64,000 bases of DNA from Bacteroidota bacterium (GCA_009908855.1 JAAAOM010000033.1:1-64000); one strand, 5' to 3'; shown: positions 1-9,509, counted from the first letter of the stretch. A program made the numbers and translations. The notes: generated by a model not told the origin, from the sequence alone.

Positions 1-198
1 CAATCCCCTATAGGGGAAGTCCTACGCGCTGATCCCTTTAGGGAAGCGAAGGGTGTGCGGTGGGATGAGCTCACTAACTAAACGGTATTGAATAATATAT
101 CGTCATGCGCTGTGGCTGATGCAATTGCACATAATCAATCAATCTGTAATCCGGAAGGATGATTTTTTGCTTGACACTAAACAGCATACTAAGGATAT

Positions 199-226
199 AA
201 AAAAGAGCGGAACCAATGTCCCGCTC
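199..226 (-). terminator. Rho-independent terminator of nifJ
   Basis: On the minus strand a 6-bp GC-rich stem (GAGCGG at 205-210 pairing with CCGCTC at 221-226, 10-nt loop) is followed by a run of six T (A on the plus strand, 199-204). It lies 12 bases beyond the nifJ stop codon. The rest of 1-198 has no gene I can support; it contains a 12-bp palindrome CCCCTATAGGGG at 5-16. Confidence 0.8.
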
Positions 227-237
227 CATGTTTATTG

Positions 238-3200
238 CTATGATTCAGATTTTGAATAATTCATGGCTGCCTGTCGCACATAACCATTGTATCGCCATTT
301 TGCATTTTCTTCAGCCGAACGGAATAACTCTGTTGCTTCCTTTGGAAATGCCTTTAGCAATGATGTGTAACGAACTTCACCTTTTAAGAAATCCTGGAAT
401 TTAGTCCAATCAGGCTCTTTTGAATCCAAAGTAAACGGGTTCTTTCCTTCTTCTTCAAGCATTGGATTATACCGCCATAGTTGCCAGTATCCGCAATCAA
501 CAGCGATTTTCTCTTCTTCCTGTGATTTGCTCATACCTGCTCTCAGACCATGATTGATACATGGTGAGTAGGCAATGATTAGAGATGGCCCTGGGTATGC
601 CTCGGCCTCTCTCAACGCTTTGAGGTAATGACTTTGGTTTGCTCCCATTGATACCTGAGCAACATAAACATAGCCATAAGTCATGGCCATGGCGCCAAGG
701 TCTTTTTTACGGATTTTCTTACCTGAAGCGGCAAATTTCGCAACGGCTCCAATAGGAGTAGCTTTAGATGATTGTCCGCCCGTATTGGAATATACTTCTG
801 TATCCATTACCAGCAGATTTACATCATCACCCGATGCTATCACATGGTCTACACCACCGTAACCAATATCGTAGGCCCAGCCATCGCCTCCAAATACCCA
901 GACCGATTTTTTAACCAGGTATTGATCAAGATCAGTGAGCTGCTTCACCCACTCACCTTTTTCTTTCTTCAAAGCAGCACGCACTTTGCTTGCAGATTCT
1001 TTGGATTCGTTGCCCAATTCACGAGTATCTATCCATTCCTGGAAAGCGGCTTTCGTATTATCATTGATCCCGTTTGACATGGCTTCGGTCATGATTCGTT
1101 CAATACGATCACGCATTTTGTTCACACCTGTGGCTATTCCATAGCCATATTCGGCATTGTCCTCAAACAGTGAATTGGCCCATGCCGGTCCGAGTCCCTG
1201 ATCATTCGTGCAATAAGGTGTAGCGGGAGCCGAACCACCGTAAATAGATGAACATCCGGTAGCATTGGCTACGATCATTCGATCGCCATATAATTGTGTA
1301 ATTAATTTAATATACGGTGTTTCGCCACATCCGGCACATGCTCCTGAGTATTCAAACAGCGGCTGTGCAAACTGACTGTTTTTAACAGACTTTTCTTTCT
1401 CCACAACCGTGTCTTTGTATGAGATATTTTTTGCAATGAATTCCCAATTTTCATTTTCCTTCATTTGTGTTTCCAAAGGCTCCATAATCAGTGCTTTTTC
1501 TTTGGATGGACATACTTCGGCACACACACCGCAACCTGTACAGTCTAACGGACTCAATTGAATGCGGTATTTATAATCGGTTAATCCTTTTCCTTTACCA
1601 TCCAGCACTTCAATACCTGCAGGTAATGTGGCTGCTTCTTTCTCATCAATTAAAAACGGACGTATACATGCATGCGGACAAACATACGCGCATTGATTAC
1701 ATTGGATGCAGTTTTCAGCGATCCACTCAGGTACATCAACGGCTATGCCTCTTTTTTCATAAGCCGTGGTTCCGGCCGGGAAACTTCCGTCTTCACGATC
1801 AACAAATGCACTAACCGGAAGTGAATCACCATTCTGTGCATTAATGGGCTCAACCACATTTTTAACGAACGCAGGAATATCCCGTTTATCAGCTTGTCCA
1901 TTCAGTGATATTTTTGCCCAGGCGGAAGGGATTTCCATTTTTTCCACTTCACCTCCACGTTCAACGGCCTTGTAGTTCATATTTACAATATCCTCACCTT
2001 TTCGGCCAAATGATTTAACAATGGCTTTTTTCATTTCGGAAACGGCATCTTCATAAGGTATTACTTCGGATATTTTAAAAAATGCTGACTGCATAATGGT
2101 ATTGGTCCGGTTACCCAAACCAATTTCCTGGGCAATTTTTGTTGCATTAATAATATAGGTGTTGATATTATTTTGCGCCAGATATCTTTTTACTGCATCC
2201 GGCAGGTGATTTTTGGTTTCTTCAGCATCCCATATACTGTTTAGCAAAAACGTACCACCTTTTTTCAATCCTTTTAGCATATCGTATTTACCCAGGTACG
2301 AAGGCACATGACAGGCTACAAAATCGGGTGTTCCTACCAGATATGTAGAACGAATTGGTTTATCACCAAAGCGTAAATGGGAGGTTGTTATTCCGCCTGA
2401 TTTTTTGGAATCGTAAGCAAAATAGGCCTGACAGAATTTATCAGTCGATTCACCAATAATTTTAATCGAATTCTTATTCGCGCCTACTGTTCCATCTGAT
2501 CCGATACCATAAAATTTAGCCTCATAAGTACCTTCGGCTGAAGCGTTTACTTCTTCTTTAACCGGCAGGGACGTAAATGTTACATCATCTACTATACCAA
2601 CCGTAAACCTGTTTTTGGGTTCTGACCTTTCAAGGTTCTCATAAACTGATATAATACTGGCCGGCGTAGTATCTTTTGAACTTAACCCGTATCTTCCACC
2701 AACAATTAATGGTGCATTCTCCTGCCCATAAAAAATATCCTTTACATCCAGGTAAAGCGGTTCCCCATTAGCACCGGGCTCTTTTGTTCTGTCGAGTACA
2801 GCTATACGCTTAACTGATTTTGGCAACACCGCTCTGAAATATTTTTCTGAAAACGGACGATAGAGATGAACCGTAACGAGTCCTGCTTTTTTACCCTGTT
2901 TATTCAGATAATCAATTGTTTCGCGAATAGTTTCACATACCGAGCCCATTGCAATAACAATTTGTTCAGCATCAGGCGCCCCATAATAGGTGAATGGTTT
3001 GTACTCACGACCGGTTATTTTGGCCATTTGTGCCATATATTCGGCTACCATATCCGGGATGGCATCATAAAAGCGATTAGAAGCCTCCCTGGCCTGAAAA
3101 TAGATGTCCGGATTTTGTGCTGTTCCCCGAGTTACAGGGTGTTCCGGATTTAAAGCATTGTTTCTGAATTTTTGCAATGCCTCATAATCAATTAGTTTAG

Positions 3201-3780
3201 CCAACTGATCAGTTGTGGGTGCTACCACCTTTTGTATTTCGTGAGATGTTCTGAATCCATCAAAGAAATGTAGAAACGGAAGACGACCTTTAATGGCTGC
3301 TAAATGCGCAACGGCCGCAATATCCATAATTTCCTGAACACTGCTGGTTGCCAACATGGCAAAACCGGTATGGCGTGTACTCATAACATCGCTATGGTCG
3401 CCAAAGATAGAGAGTGCCTGCGAAGCCAAACTTCGGGCGGATACATGAAAAACACCAGGCAATAACTCACCTGATATTTTGTACATATTTGGGATCATTA
3501 AAAGTAAACCTTGAGATGCAGTGTAGGTAGAGGTCAGTGCACCTGATTGCAACGATCCGTGAACAGCTCCTGCTGCTCCCGCTTCGGATTGCATTTCGGT
3601 AACCTTCACCGTTTCTCCAAAAACATTTTTTCTTCCATTGGCTGCCCATTCATCAATATATTCTGCCATAGTGGAAGACGGTGTAATGGGATAAATGGCT
3701 GCAACTTCACTAAACATATACGCAATATGCGATGCAGCATAATTACCATCACAAGTGATAAAATTTTTCTTCTCTGCCAT
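238..3780 (-). CDS. nifJ: Pyruvate:ferredoxin (flavodoxin) oxidoreductase
   Basis: Single-chain PFOR, 1180 aa, the usual length for the homodimeric enzyme. It oxidatively decarboxylates pyruvate to acetyl-CoA and passes electrons to ferredoxin or flavodoxin in the cytoplasm. Visible parts: N-terminal pyrimidine-binding TPP half (starts MAEKKNFITCDGN, with YPITPSSTM near residue 30), transketolase-C-like middle, a two-cluster ferredoxin domain (CIQCNQCAYVCPHAC near 690 and CTGCGVCAEVCPS near 746), the extra cluster cysteines CAGCGETPY near 815, and the TPP pyrophosphate-binding segment GDGWAYDIGYGG near 963. All cluster cysteines are present and the frame is unbroken. The gene stands alone with its own terminator. 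It points to anaerobic or fermentative capacity beside the respiratory complex at 52-60 kb. Confidence 0.97.
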   Translation of the reverse strand: MAEKKNFITCDGNYAASHIAYMFSEVAAIYPITPSSTMAEYIDEWAANGRKNVFGETVKVTEMQSEAGAAGAVHGSLQSGALTSTYTASQGLLLMIPNMYKISGELLPGVFHVSARSLASQALSIFGDHSDVMSTRHTGFAMLATSSVQEIMDIAAVAHLAAIKGRLPFLHFFDGFRTSHEIQKVVAPTTDQLAKLIDYEALQKFRNNALNPEHPVTRGTAQNPDIYFQAREASNRFYDAIPDMVAEYMAQMAKITGREYKPFTYYGAPDAEQIVIAMGSVCETIRETIDYLNKQGKKAGLVTVHLYRPFSEKYFRAVLPKSVKRIAVLDRTKEPGANGEPLYLDVKDIFYGQENAPLIVGGRYGLSSKDTTPASIISVYENLERSEPKNRFTVGIVDDVTFTSLPVKEEVNASAEGTYEAKFYGIGSDGTVGANKNSIKIIGESTDKFCQAYFAYDSKKSGGITTSHLRFGDKPIRSTYLVGTPDFVACHVPSYLGKYDMLKGLKKGGTFLLNSIWDAEETKNHLPDAVKRYLAQNNINTYIINATKIAQEIGLGNRTNTIMQSAFFKISEVIPYEDAVSEMKKAIVKSFGRKGEDIVNMNYKAVERGGEVEKMEIPSAWAKISLNGQADKRDIPAFVKNVVEPINAQNGDSLPVSAFVDREDGSFPAGTTAYEKRGIAVDVPEWIAENCIQCNQCAYVCPHACIRPFLIDEKEAATLPAGIEVLDGKGKGLTDYKYRIQLSPLDCTGCGVCAEVCPSKEKALIMEPLETQMKENENWEFIAKNISYKDTVVEKEKSVKNSQFAQPLFEYSGACAGCGETPYIKLITQLYGDRMIVANATGCSSIYGGSAPATPYCTNDQGLGPAWANSLFEDNAEYGYGIATGVNKMRDRIERIMTEAMSNGINDNTKAAFQEWIDTRELGNESKESASKVRAALKKEKGEWVKQLTDLDQYLVKKSVWVFGGDGWAYDIGYGGVDHVIASGDDVNLLVMDTEVYSNTGGQSSKATPIGAVAKFAASGKKIRKKDLGAMAMTYGYVYVAQVSMGANQSHYLKALREAEAYPGPSLIIAYSPCINHGLRAGMSKSQEEEKIAVDCGYWQLWRYNPMLEEEGKNPFTLDSKEPDWTKFQDFLKGEVRYTSLLKAFPKEATELFRSAEENAKWRYNGYVRQAAMNYSKSES

Positions 3781-3819
3781 TTTATTTCGCTTAATTAAAT
3801 TTTAAATTAACCTTTTTAA

Positions 3820-3827
3820 CAAAATTA
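3820..3827 (-). promoter_or_regulatory. Candidate -7 element for nifJ
   Basis: On the minus strand TAATTTTG fits the Bacteroidetes -7 consensus TAnnTTTG, about 40 bases upstream of the nifJ start codon. I see no matching -33 TTG at the usual spacing, so only the -7 box is supported. Confidence 0.35.
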
Positions 3828-3987
3828 TAAAAAAGCGACTTGGTTTTAATGCTTTTTAAACACATCAACCGTAATTCATTTTCATTACAAATAATGAACT
3901 GGCAATGGATAGCGAAAATTCTAATTTCTGTTTTAAACAGAATTATTCTAAATAATATTTATGTGAAGGCTGACAAATTAATAGCAT

Positions 3988-4020
3988 AAAAAACCCCTTA
4001 TCAGTTGTATCGATAAGGGG
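3988..4020 (-). terminator. Rho-independent terminator of rho
   Basis: A perfect 9-bp inverted repeat (CCCCTTATC 3994-4002, GATAAGGGG 4012-4020, 9-nt loop) is followed on the minus strand by six T (3988-3993). It lies about 30 bases beyond the rho stop codon. That the gene for Rho itself ends in an intrinsic terminator is common. Confidence 0.85.
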
Positions 4021-4049
4021 AAATAAATGTTTTAAAGGTAATAAAATTA

Positions 4050-5747
4050 TTATTCTCCGTTCATGGATATCAGGAATTCCTCATTGGTCTCGGTATGAGC
4101 CATTTTATCACGCAGAAATTCCATGGCTTCAACAGAATTCATATCTGTTAAATAGTTTCTGAGTATCCACACACGGTTTAGTATGTCTTTCTTAATAAGT
4201 AAATCTTCACGCCTTGTGCTGGAAGCAGGAATATCGATGGATGGGAATATGCGTTTGTTAGACAGTTTACGGTCTAGTTGAAGCTCCATATTTCCTGTTC
4301 CCTTGAACTCCTCAAAGATCACATCGTCCATTTTGGAACCTGTTTCGGTCAATGCCGTTGCAATAATGGTAAGCGAACCACCATTTTCAATATTCCGGGC
4401 TGCACCAAAAAAGCGCTTTGGTTTATGTAATGCATTGGCATCCACCCCACCTGATAATACTTTTCCGGATGCCGGTGAAATAGTATTGAAAGCCCTTGCA
4501 AGACGGGTAATGGAATCAAGTAAAATAACTACATCATGGCCACATTCAACCAGTCTTTTGGCTTTTTCAAGCACAATATTGGCAACACGTACATGTCTCT
4601 CTGCCGGCTCATCAAAGGTCGATGCTACCACTTCACCATTTACGCTGCGGGCCATATCGGTCACCTCTTCGGGACGTTCATCTATTAATAATATCATAAG
4701 ATATACTTCCGGATGATGATCGGCAATGGCATTGGCAACATCTTTCAATAAGGTAGTTTTCCCTGTTTTGGGTTGTGCAACAATGAGTCCGCGTTGCCCC
4801 TTACCAATAGGGGTAAACATATCAATTAGTCGTATGGATAAACCGGCACGGTTGCTACTGTCCAGTAATTTAAATTTTTCTTCGGGGAAAAGAGGTGTTA
4901 AGAAATCGAACGGTACACGGTCGCGAATGTAATCGGGATCACGTCCGTTAATTTCTTCCACTTTGATAAGCGGGAAATATTTTTCACCTTCCTTGGGCGG
5001 ACGAATAGTTCCACGCACATTATCACCCGTTTTGAGGCCAAACAATTTTATTTGCGACTGCGATACATAAATATCATCCGGTGAATTCAGATAATTAAAA
5101 TCAGAACTTCTCAGAAAACCGTAGCCATCGGGCATTATTTCCAAACATCCGGAGGCAGATATGATGCCATCAAATTCATAATTGCGATCACCGTTTTGAT
5201 CTTGCTGGTTTTGTTGTCTGTTACGGTTTTGCGAGGTATGTCCCTCTGACTTTTGTCGCCTGTTTTCACGAAAGCTGTGCTGCGACGATTTTTTCTTTTC
5301 CGGTTGTGATTCTCTTTCGGGCTGTTTTTCTCTTTCTGTTCGCACTTCTTTTTCCGGCTGGTCTGAGTTTTGAAAATTGTCCATATTCATTTGGGCGTTT
5401 TCCGTTTCTGTTTTGGCTGTTTTAACGATTTTTTCATCGTTTTGTGAGCCACTCTGTTCACCTCCCGGGCCTACCTTTTCATATTTGGGTGTTCTTTTGC
5501 GGCGACGGGTTGGTTTTTCTTCCGTACCCGAATCTTCCTTTTTAGCGGATTGTTTATTGTTGGCTTTACTTGCTAAACCGCTTTTTTCTTTGGGTGGAGT
5601 TTCAGTGGCCGCTATGGCCTGTTGATCCAGAATTTTATAGATAAGATCTTGTTTACGTAGGGATTCAACCTTTTTAACATTTAAATCTTTAGCTATTTCA
5701 CGTAATTCATTAACTAGCTTTTTGTTCAATTCAAGAATATCGTACAT
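4050..5747 (-). CDS. rho: Transcription termination factor Rho
   Basis: Hexameric RNA-dependent ATPase that ends transcription of untranslated RNA. 565 aa against about 420 for E. coli Rho; the excess is a low-complexity, charged R/Q/N/E/K-rich insertion at about residues 45-190 between the N-terminal helical domain (starts [16 protein letters not shown]) and the cold-shock-like RNA-binding domain (about 195-265, begins near the GYGFLR motif). The ATPase core carries Walker A (AQPKTGKTT near 324), Walker B ([13 protein letters not shown]) and the Q/R-loop region. Such insertions are known in Bacteroidetes Rho and are thought to bind RNA or promote condensates; here that role is inferred from composition only. 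Monocistronic, divergent from the sigma gene. Confidence 0.97.
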   Translation of the reverse strand: MYDILELNKKLVNELREIAKDLNVKKVESLRKQDLIYKILDQQAIAATETPPKEKSGLASKANNKQSAKKEDSGTEEKPTRRRKRTPKYEKVGPGGEQSGSQNDEKIVKTAKTETENAQMNMDNFQNSDQPEKEVRTEREKQPERESQPEKKKSSQHSFRENRRQKSEGHTSQNRNRQQNQQDQNGDRNYEFDGIISASGCLEIMPDGYGFLRSSDFNYLNSPDDIYVSQSQIKLFGLKTGDNVRGTIRPPKEGEKYFPLIKVEEINGRDPDYIRDRVPFDFLTPLFPEEKFKLLDSSNRAGLSIRLIDMFTPIGKGQRGLIVAQPKTGKTTLLKDVANAIADHHPEVYLMILLIDERPEEVTDMARSVNGEVVASTFDEPAERHVRVANIVLEKAKRLVECGHDVVILLDSITRLARAFNTISPASGKVLSGGVDANALHKPKRFFGAARNIENGGSLTIIATALTETGSKMDDVIFEEFKGTGNMELQLDRKLSNKRIFPSIDIPASSTRREDLLIKKDILNRVWILRNYLTDMNSVEAMEFLRDKMAHTETNEEFLISMNGE

Positions 5748-6052
5748 CTTCTTTAATTATGGGAATTTTATGATTGGTAAAATTAATTTCGAAAAAACGT
5801 TTGTTTGAGATGGGGTTCGATTAATTATAATCTGTTGGAATTAAGCTCTTGGTAATCCGTTGCAATAATAAGTAATTATGATCAAAGACCAAAAAAAAAT
5901 GATTATTTTTTCTAAAAATAAATTTAATGTATATTTTTTTGTATTTTTAGCCATATAAATCAATAAATTGGGATAAGTGTCGCTTTTCCAAATCCCACGC
6001 TATACCTAAATATGTTCTTTCATCTGTAAAAACCCTAAAAGCAACGTCTAGC
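5748..6052. other. Divergent intergenic region rho / sigma
   Basis: AT-rich 305-bp gap between the divergent rho and primary sigma genes, so it must hold promoters on both strands. I found no exact TAnnTTTG box with a spaced TTG on either strand. No ORF or RNA structure stands out. Confidence 0.5.
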
Positions 6053-6916
6053 ATGAGACAACTTAAAATTATCAAACAAGTTACGAACCGTGAAACCCCA
6101 TCCCTTGATAAGTATCTCCATGAAATTGGAAAAGTTGATTTAATAACCGCTGAGGAAGAAGTTGAGCTTGCAAGAAGGATCAAACACGGAGATCAAAAGG
6201 CGCTGGAAAAATTGATAAATGCCAACCTTCGGTTTGTTGTTTCAGTTGCTAAACAATATCAAAACCAGGGACTAAGCCTTCCGGACCTTATAAACGAAGG
6301 CAATTTAGGATTGATAAAAGCTGCACAACGATTTGACGAGACCCGGGGGTTTAAGTTTATTTCGTATGCCGTATGGTGGATTCGCCAATCCATCCTTCAG
6401 GCGTTGGCCGAACAGGCACGAATTGTAAGACTGCCGTTAAATAAAATCGGGTCCATCAATAAAATTAACAGAACCTTTGCAGAACTTGAACAGGTATTTG
6501 AACGTGAGCCCTCCATCCAGGAAATCGCCAAAGCACTGGAAGTGGCACCGGAGGAAGTAAAAGAATCTATTAAAAGCTCAGGCCGGCATGTTTCGATGGA
6601 TGCCCCGCTGGTTGACGGGGAGGATAGTAATATGTATGATGTAATGCTGAGTAAAGACACCCCTTCTCCGGATAAAGACCTGTTAACCGAGTCGCTGCGT
6701 AAAGAAATTGAACGGGTTTTGTCAACACTAACTTTTCGGGAAGCCAATATTATAAAACTGTATTTTGGATTGAATGGTAAACATCCACACACGCTTGAAG
6801 AAATAGGCGAAGAATTTAACCTTACACGGGAGCGGGTAAGACAAATCAAAGAAAAAGCTATTAAAAGACTTAAAAACGCCACCAGGTGTAAAGTTCTTCA
6901 ATCCTATTTAGGATAA
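6053..6916 (+). CDS. rpoD: Primary RNA polymerase sigma factor (RpoD/SigA type)
   Basis: 287-aa sigma-70 of the compact Bacteroidetes housekeeping form, lacking the long region 1.1 and the non-conserved region of proteobacterial RpoD. It directs core polymerase to the phylum-specific -33/-7 promoters. Order of parts: start [20 protein letters not shown], region 1.2 ([20 protein letters not shown]), region 2 core with [18 protein letters not shown] and the melting segment [13 protein letters not shown], region 3 ([11 protein letters not shown]), region 4 with [20 protein letters not shown] that contacts the -33 element. All regions are intact. Single gene upstream of rpe with an 84-bp gap. Confidence 0.96.
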   Translation: MRQLKIIKQVTNRETPSLDKYLHEIGKVDLITAEEEVELARRIKHGDQKALEKLINANLRFVVSVAKQYQNQGLSLPDLINEGNLGLIKAAQRFDETRGFKFISYAVWWIRQSILQALAEQARIVRLPLNKIGSINKINRTFAELEQVFEREPSIQEIAKALEVAPEEVKESIKSSGRHVSMDAPLVDGEDSNMYDVMLSKDTPSPDKDLLTESLRKEIERVLSTLTFREANIIKLYFGLNGKHPHTLEEIGEEFNLTRERVRQIKEKAIKRLKNATRCKVLQSYLG

Positions 6917-6949
6917 TGCTTCCATTCCAATTATTGTCCTCATTGTTTT

Positions 6950-6957
6950 TATATTTG
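6950..6957 (+). promoter_or_regulatory. Candidate -7 box for rpe
   Basis: TATATTTG matches TAnnTTTG 43 bases before the rpe ATG. The nearest TTG (6934-6936) is closer than the usual 19-21 bp, so the -33 element is unsure. Confidence 0.35.
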
Positions 6958-7000
6958 TAATAAATGAATTGCAACATACATTTATTACACTAATGGTATC

Positions 7001-7666
7001 ATGAAAAAATATTTAGCGCCTTCCATCCTGGCAGCCAATTTTGGTAATTTAGCAGAAGATATTAATGAAGTTAACAACAGCGAAGCGGATTTTATTCATG
7101 TCGATGTGATGGATGGATGCTTTGTACCCAACATCTCCTTTGGGTTTCCTGTAATGGAATTATTGCAGAAAATAGCCAACAAACCACTGGATGTACATTT
7201 AATGATTGTAGAACCTGAAAAGTTTGTGATTGAATTTGCCCGACTCGGTGCACATTTTATAACTGTACATTATGAAACCTGTCCGCATTTACACAGGTTG
7301 ATTGAATTGATAAAATCGAATGGTGTGAAAGCTGGTGTAACCGTAAATCCCCACACCCCTGTTCAGGTACTCGAAGAAATCATACCTTATGTCGATATGA
7401 CACTGATCATGTCGGTTAATCCCGGTTTTGGCGGACAAAAATTTATCCCAACCACCCTGGATAAAGTTGCCAAATTAAAAGCCATGCGCGACCAATTAAA
7501 CCCTGGTATGCTCATTGAAATAGATGGTGGTGTATCCTTGCAAAATGCCGATCAGTTATACGCAGCCGGTGTGGATGTTTTGGTAGCGGGTAGTAGTGTA
7601 TTTCAAAACGGTAGTATAGCTAACAACATCAAACAATTTAAAGAAGCAGGTAATAAGTTTGCCTGA
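7001..7666 (+). CDS. rpe: Ribulose-phosphate 3-epimerase
   Basis: 221-aa TIM-barrel enzyme interconverting D-ribulose 5-phosphate and D-xylulose 5-phosphate in the pentose phosphate pathway. Family marks in order: N-terminal APSILAANFGNL, the metal-binding HVDVMDG segment near residue 32, LDVHLMI with the second metal His, the VNPGFGGQKF phosphate loop near 140, and EIDGGVS with the catalytic Asp near 173, then AGSSVF. Length is normal. It stands between the sigma gene and tmRNA and does not look operon-bound to either. Confidence 0.96.
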   Translation: MKKYLAPSILAANFGNLAEDINEVNNSEADFIHVDVMDGCFVPNISFGFPVMELLQKIANKPLDVHLMIVEPEKFVIEFARLGAHFITVHYETCPHLHRLIELIKSNGVKAGVTVNPHTPVQVLEEIIPYVDMTLIMSVNPGFGGQKFIPTTLDKVAKLKAMRDQLNPGMLIEIDGGVSLQNADQLYAAGVDVLVAGSSVFQNGSIANNIKQFKEAGNKFA

Positions 7667-7689
7667 AGCATATTTTTGCATTAATTTTG
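7659..7689 (+). promoter_or_regulatory. Promoter of the tmRNA gene
   Basis: TTG at 7659-7661, a 20-bp spacer, then TAATTTTG at 7682-7689 give a textbook Bacteroidetes -33/-7 promoter. It overlaps the end of rpe and lies 16 bases before the mature tmRNA 5' end, as expected for a short processed leader. Confidence 0.75.
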
Positions 7690-7704
7690 TGGTCATTCCT
7701 TCAT

Positions 7705-8097
7705 GGGGCCGACATGGTTTCGACAGCAGGTACATGGAGATGTAAGCATGCCGAGCCACGCATTAACGCTCGTTAATCAGGGATGCAACACTTTTAAACG
7801 GCGAAAATAACTACGCGCTTGCTGCGTAATCGAAGTAACAGTAGATTACCTTAATCCCGGTTCAAGGAACCAGGACAAGCTGTCTCTCTGAGACCCTTCC
7901 CGGCGGCCTCAGACCAAGAGACACCGAAAAGTTGGGATAGCCAGGTGATTGCCTCGGTCATTTGGTGAAATTTAAGAGGCTACGGTTTAAGTAGGTAGTC
8001 TGTGGCCGGCTTAAACCCGACAATAAAGCACGGACTAAGCATGTAGAAAGCATGTTTGTGGCCTGTTTGGACGGCGGTTCGATTCCGCCCGGCTCCA
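7705..8097 (+). ncRNA. ssrA: Transfer-messenger RNA (tmRNA)
   Basis: Single-piece tmRNA for rescue of stalled ribosomes with SmpB. The 5' end GGGGCCGACATGG pairs with the 3' end GGCTCC (8091-8096) plus discriminator A8097 to form the tRNA-like acceptor arm; the T-arm reads GGTTCGATTCC just before it. The tag frame is at 7800-7829 and encodes GENNYALAA followed by TAA, the usual Bacteroidetes tag ending in the ALAA degron. The 3' CCA is not encoded: the sequence after the discriminator reads CAA, so CCA must be added after transcription. Between tag and T-arm lie several stem-forming GC blocks (7860-7990) fitting the pseudoknots. Confidence 0.97.
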
Positions 8098-8162
8098 CAA
8101 AATCAGTTTGGAGTGTGAGTATTGAGCAAGAGCGAAATACGAACACGAGAAACTGATTTTGT
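8097..8162 (+). repeat. 13-bp inverted repeat abutting the tmRNA 3' end
   Basis: Perfect 13-bp arms at 8097-8109 and 8150-8162 (ACAAAATCAGTTT and its complement) with a 40-nt loop. The first base is the tmRNA discriminator base. A second 8-bp pairing (8119-8126 with 8165-8172, GTATTGAG/CTCAATAC) crosses the first and could form a pseudoknot or an alternative fold. It may act in tmRNA 3' processing or termination, or be the terminal stem of an IVS-like insert. Confidence 0.6.
8101..8132. repeat. 32-bp direct repeat, left copy
   Basis: Identical over 32 bp to 8544-8575. It starts four bases after the mature tmRNA end and precedes the four-helix-bundle gene. The pair brackets that gene exactly, with the right copy starting at the second base of its stop codon. 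Confidence 0.85.
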
Positions 8163-8197
8163 CCCTCAATACACAAACACCAACTCAAACTAACTCG

Positions 8198-8545
8198 ATG
8201 TTTGATTTTGAAAAATTGGAAGTATACAAAAAAGCCAAGTCATATAACCGATCGGTTAGTGATTTCTTAGCCAAAGATACTGTTGACAAAGTTACCTATG
8301 ACCAGCTCAAGAGAGCTTCTTTCAGTATCATGCTAAATATTGCCGAAGGTGCCGGAAGGTTTACCAATAAAGATAAACGAAACTTTTATGTTATCGCCAG
8401 GGGATCGGTTTTCGAATGTGTGGCCATTTTTGATTTCCTGAACGATGAACATAAAATTGATGAATTCTTTTTCAATGACTTTTACAAAGCCCTCGAAGAA
8501 ATTTCCAAAATGCTCTTTGCTTTGATTAAAAGCCTGGAACGGTAA
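8198..8545 (+). CDS. Four-helix-bundle protein (IVS/S23 type)
   Basis: 115-aa protein of the family first met as ORFs in 23S rRNA intervening sequences, related in fold to the Avd accessory proteins of diversity-generating retroelements. The start is taken at 8198 (MFDFEKLEVYKKAKSY) because this is where family homology begins; the frame stays open back to 8159 but that part is stem sequence. Diagnostic motifs: FEKLEVYKKA, LKRASFSIMLNIAEGAGR and a C-terminal helix ending LIKSLER. Biochemical function is unknown; members form pentameric basic bundles and probably bind nucleic acid. Here the gene is not in rRNA but directly after tmRNA, bracketed by a 32-bp direct repeat, which suggests it arrived as a unit. 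Confidence 0.9.
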   Translation: MFDFEKLEVYKKAKSYNRSVSDFLAKDTVDKVTYDQLKRASFSIMLNIAEGAGRFTNKDKRNFYVIARGSVFECVAIFDFLNDEHKIDEFFFNDFYKALEEISKMLFALIKSLER

Positions 8546-8575
8546 TCAGTTTGGAGTGTGAGTATTGAGCAAGAG
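8544..8575. repeat. 32-bp direct repeat, right copy
   Basis: Perfect copy of 8101-8132; it overlaps the TAA stop of the four-helix-bundle gene by two bases. It is followed by further GCAAGAG repeats (to about 8606). Confidence 0.85.
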
Positions 8576-8630
8576 TTAATAGCAAGAGTAGCGGGCAAGA
8601 GTGAGCTACAATTGATACAAGCTTATGAAA

Positions 8631-9509
8631 TTAATCTTCCAGAAATCCGAATTTTCCACTATTAAAATCCAAAAACGCTTGCTTTAATTCTTCTTTGGTA
8701 TTCATTACAAACGGGCCATGCGCAGCAATGGGTTCACCAATGGGGTTGCCACTTAATACCAATACCACCGACTTCTCAGCTGCTTCAATTTCAAAATTTT
8801 CACCATCATTAGCCATAAGTACCAGATTATCTGTTGGAACTTCTTCTTCACCATTTACTTTGATGCTACCTTCAATCACCAACAAAGCAGTATTGTAATG
8901 TCCTGGGAAATTGAAAGCCGCTTTACCTCCTGTATTTAACTTTGCATTAAACATGTGAATGAGCGTAAAGGTAGATGCTACTCCTTTAGTACCCTTATAT
9001 TCTCCTGCAATAACTTCGATAACACCACCATTTTCTGCTAGTTCATAGCGACTTATCCTGTCATTACGGATATCCTGGTATTTGGGAGCGCTCATTTTGT
9101 CCTTTTTGGGCAGATTCACCCACAGTTGCACCATTTGAAAATCGCCCCCTTTTTTACTCCACTGCTCTTCATGGTATTCTTTATGCAGAATGCCCCTGGC
9201 GGCTGTCATCCATTGAACATCTCCCTCGCCAATTACTCCGCCACCACCGCTACTGTCATGGTGAGCAACTTTACCTTTGTAGGCAATGGTTACGGTTTCA
9301 AATCCCCTGTGAGGGTGTACTCCTACTCCTCTTGGTTTATCAGCAGGCGGAAAGTGATATTTTGAATTATAATCCATCAGGATAAATGGATCCATTCTTT
9401 CCATATCAAGCCTGTACCCGCTTGGGATAAAATTGTGTACTCTAAACCCGTCCCCTACGAAATGAGGCTCTCTTGGTCTCGCTACTAATTCTACTGTACG
9501 TGTTTTCAT
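8631..9509 (-). CDS. Pirin family protein
   Basis: 292-aa bicupin of the pirin/YhaK family. Pirins bind one iron in the N-terminal cupin; some are quercetinases, others regulators or redox sensors, so the substrate here is unknown. The start is set at 9509 (MKTRTVELVARPREPHFVG) because upstream residues do not look like pirin; a longer frame reaches 9563. Cupin motifs: GVGVHPHRGFETVT with the metal His residues near 75 and HHDSSGGGGVIGEGDVQWMT shortly after; the pirin C-terminal domain follows. It lies 73 bp (20 bp if the longer start is used) downstream of the Crp-type regulator on the same strand and may be under its control. Confidence 0.9.
   Translation of the reverse strand: MKTRTVELVARPREPHFVGDGFRVHNFIPSGYRLDMERMDPFILMDYNSKYHFPPADKPRGVGVHPHRGFETVTIAYKGKVAHHDSSGGGGVIGEGDVQWMTAARGILHKEYHEEQWSKKGGDFQMVQLWVNLPKKDKMSAPKYQDIRNDRISRYELAENGGVIEVIAGEYKGTKGVASTFTLIHMFNAKLNTGGKAAFNFPGHYNTALLVIEGSIKVNGEEEVPTDNLVLMANDGENFEIEAAEKSVVLVLSGNPIGEPIAAHGPFVMNTKEELKQAFLDFNSGKFGFLED

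Noticed and set aside
1-60. CCCCTATAGGGG palindrome and similar TCCCTTTAGGGA as a regulatory site
   Set aside because: Too short and too close to the window edge to judge; no gene reads toward it within the window except the terminated nifJ.
8159-8197. Longer start for the four-helix-bundle protein
   Set aside because: The added residues are encoded by the inverted-repeat/stem sequence and do not match the family, whose homology begins at the ATG at 8198.
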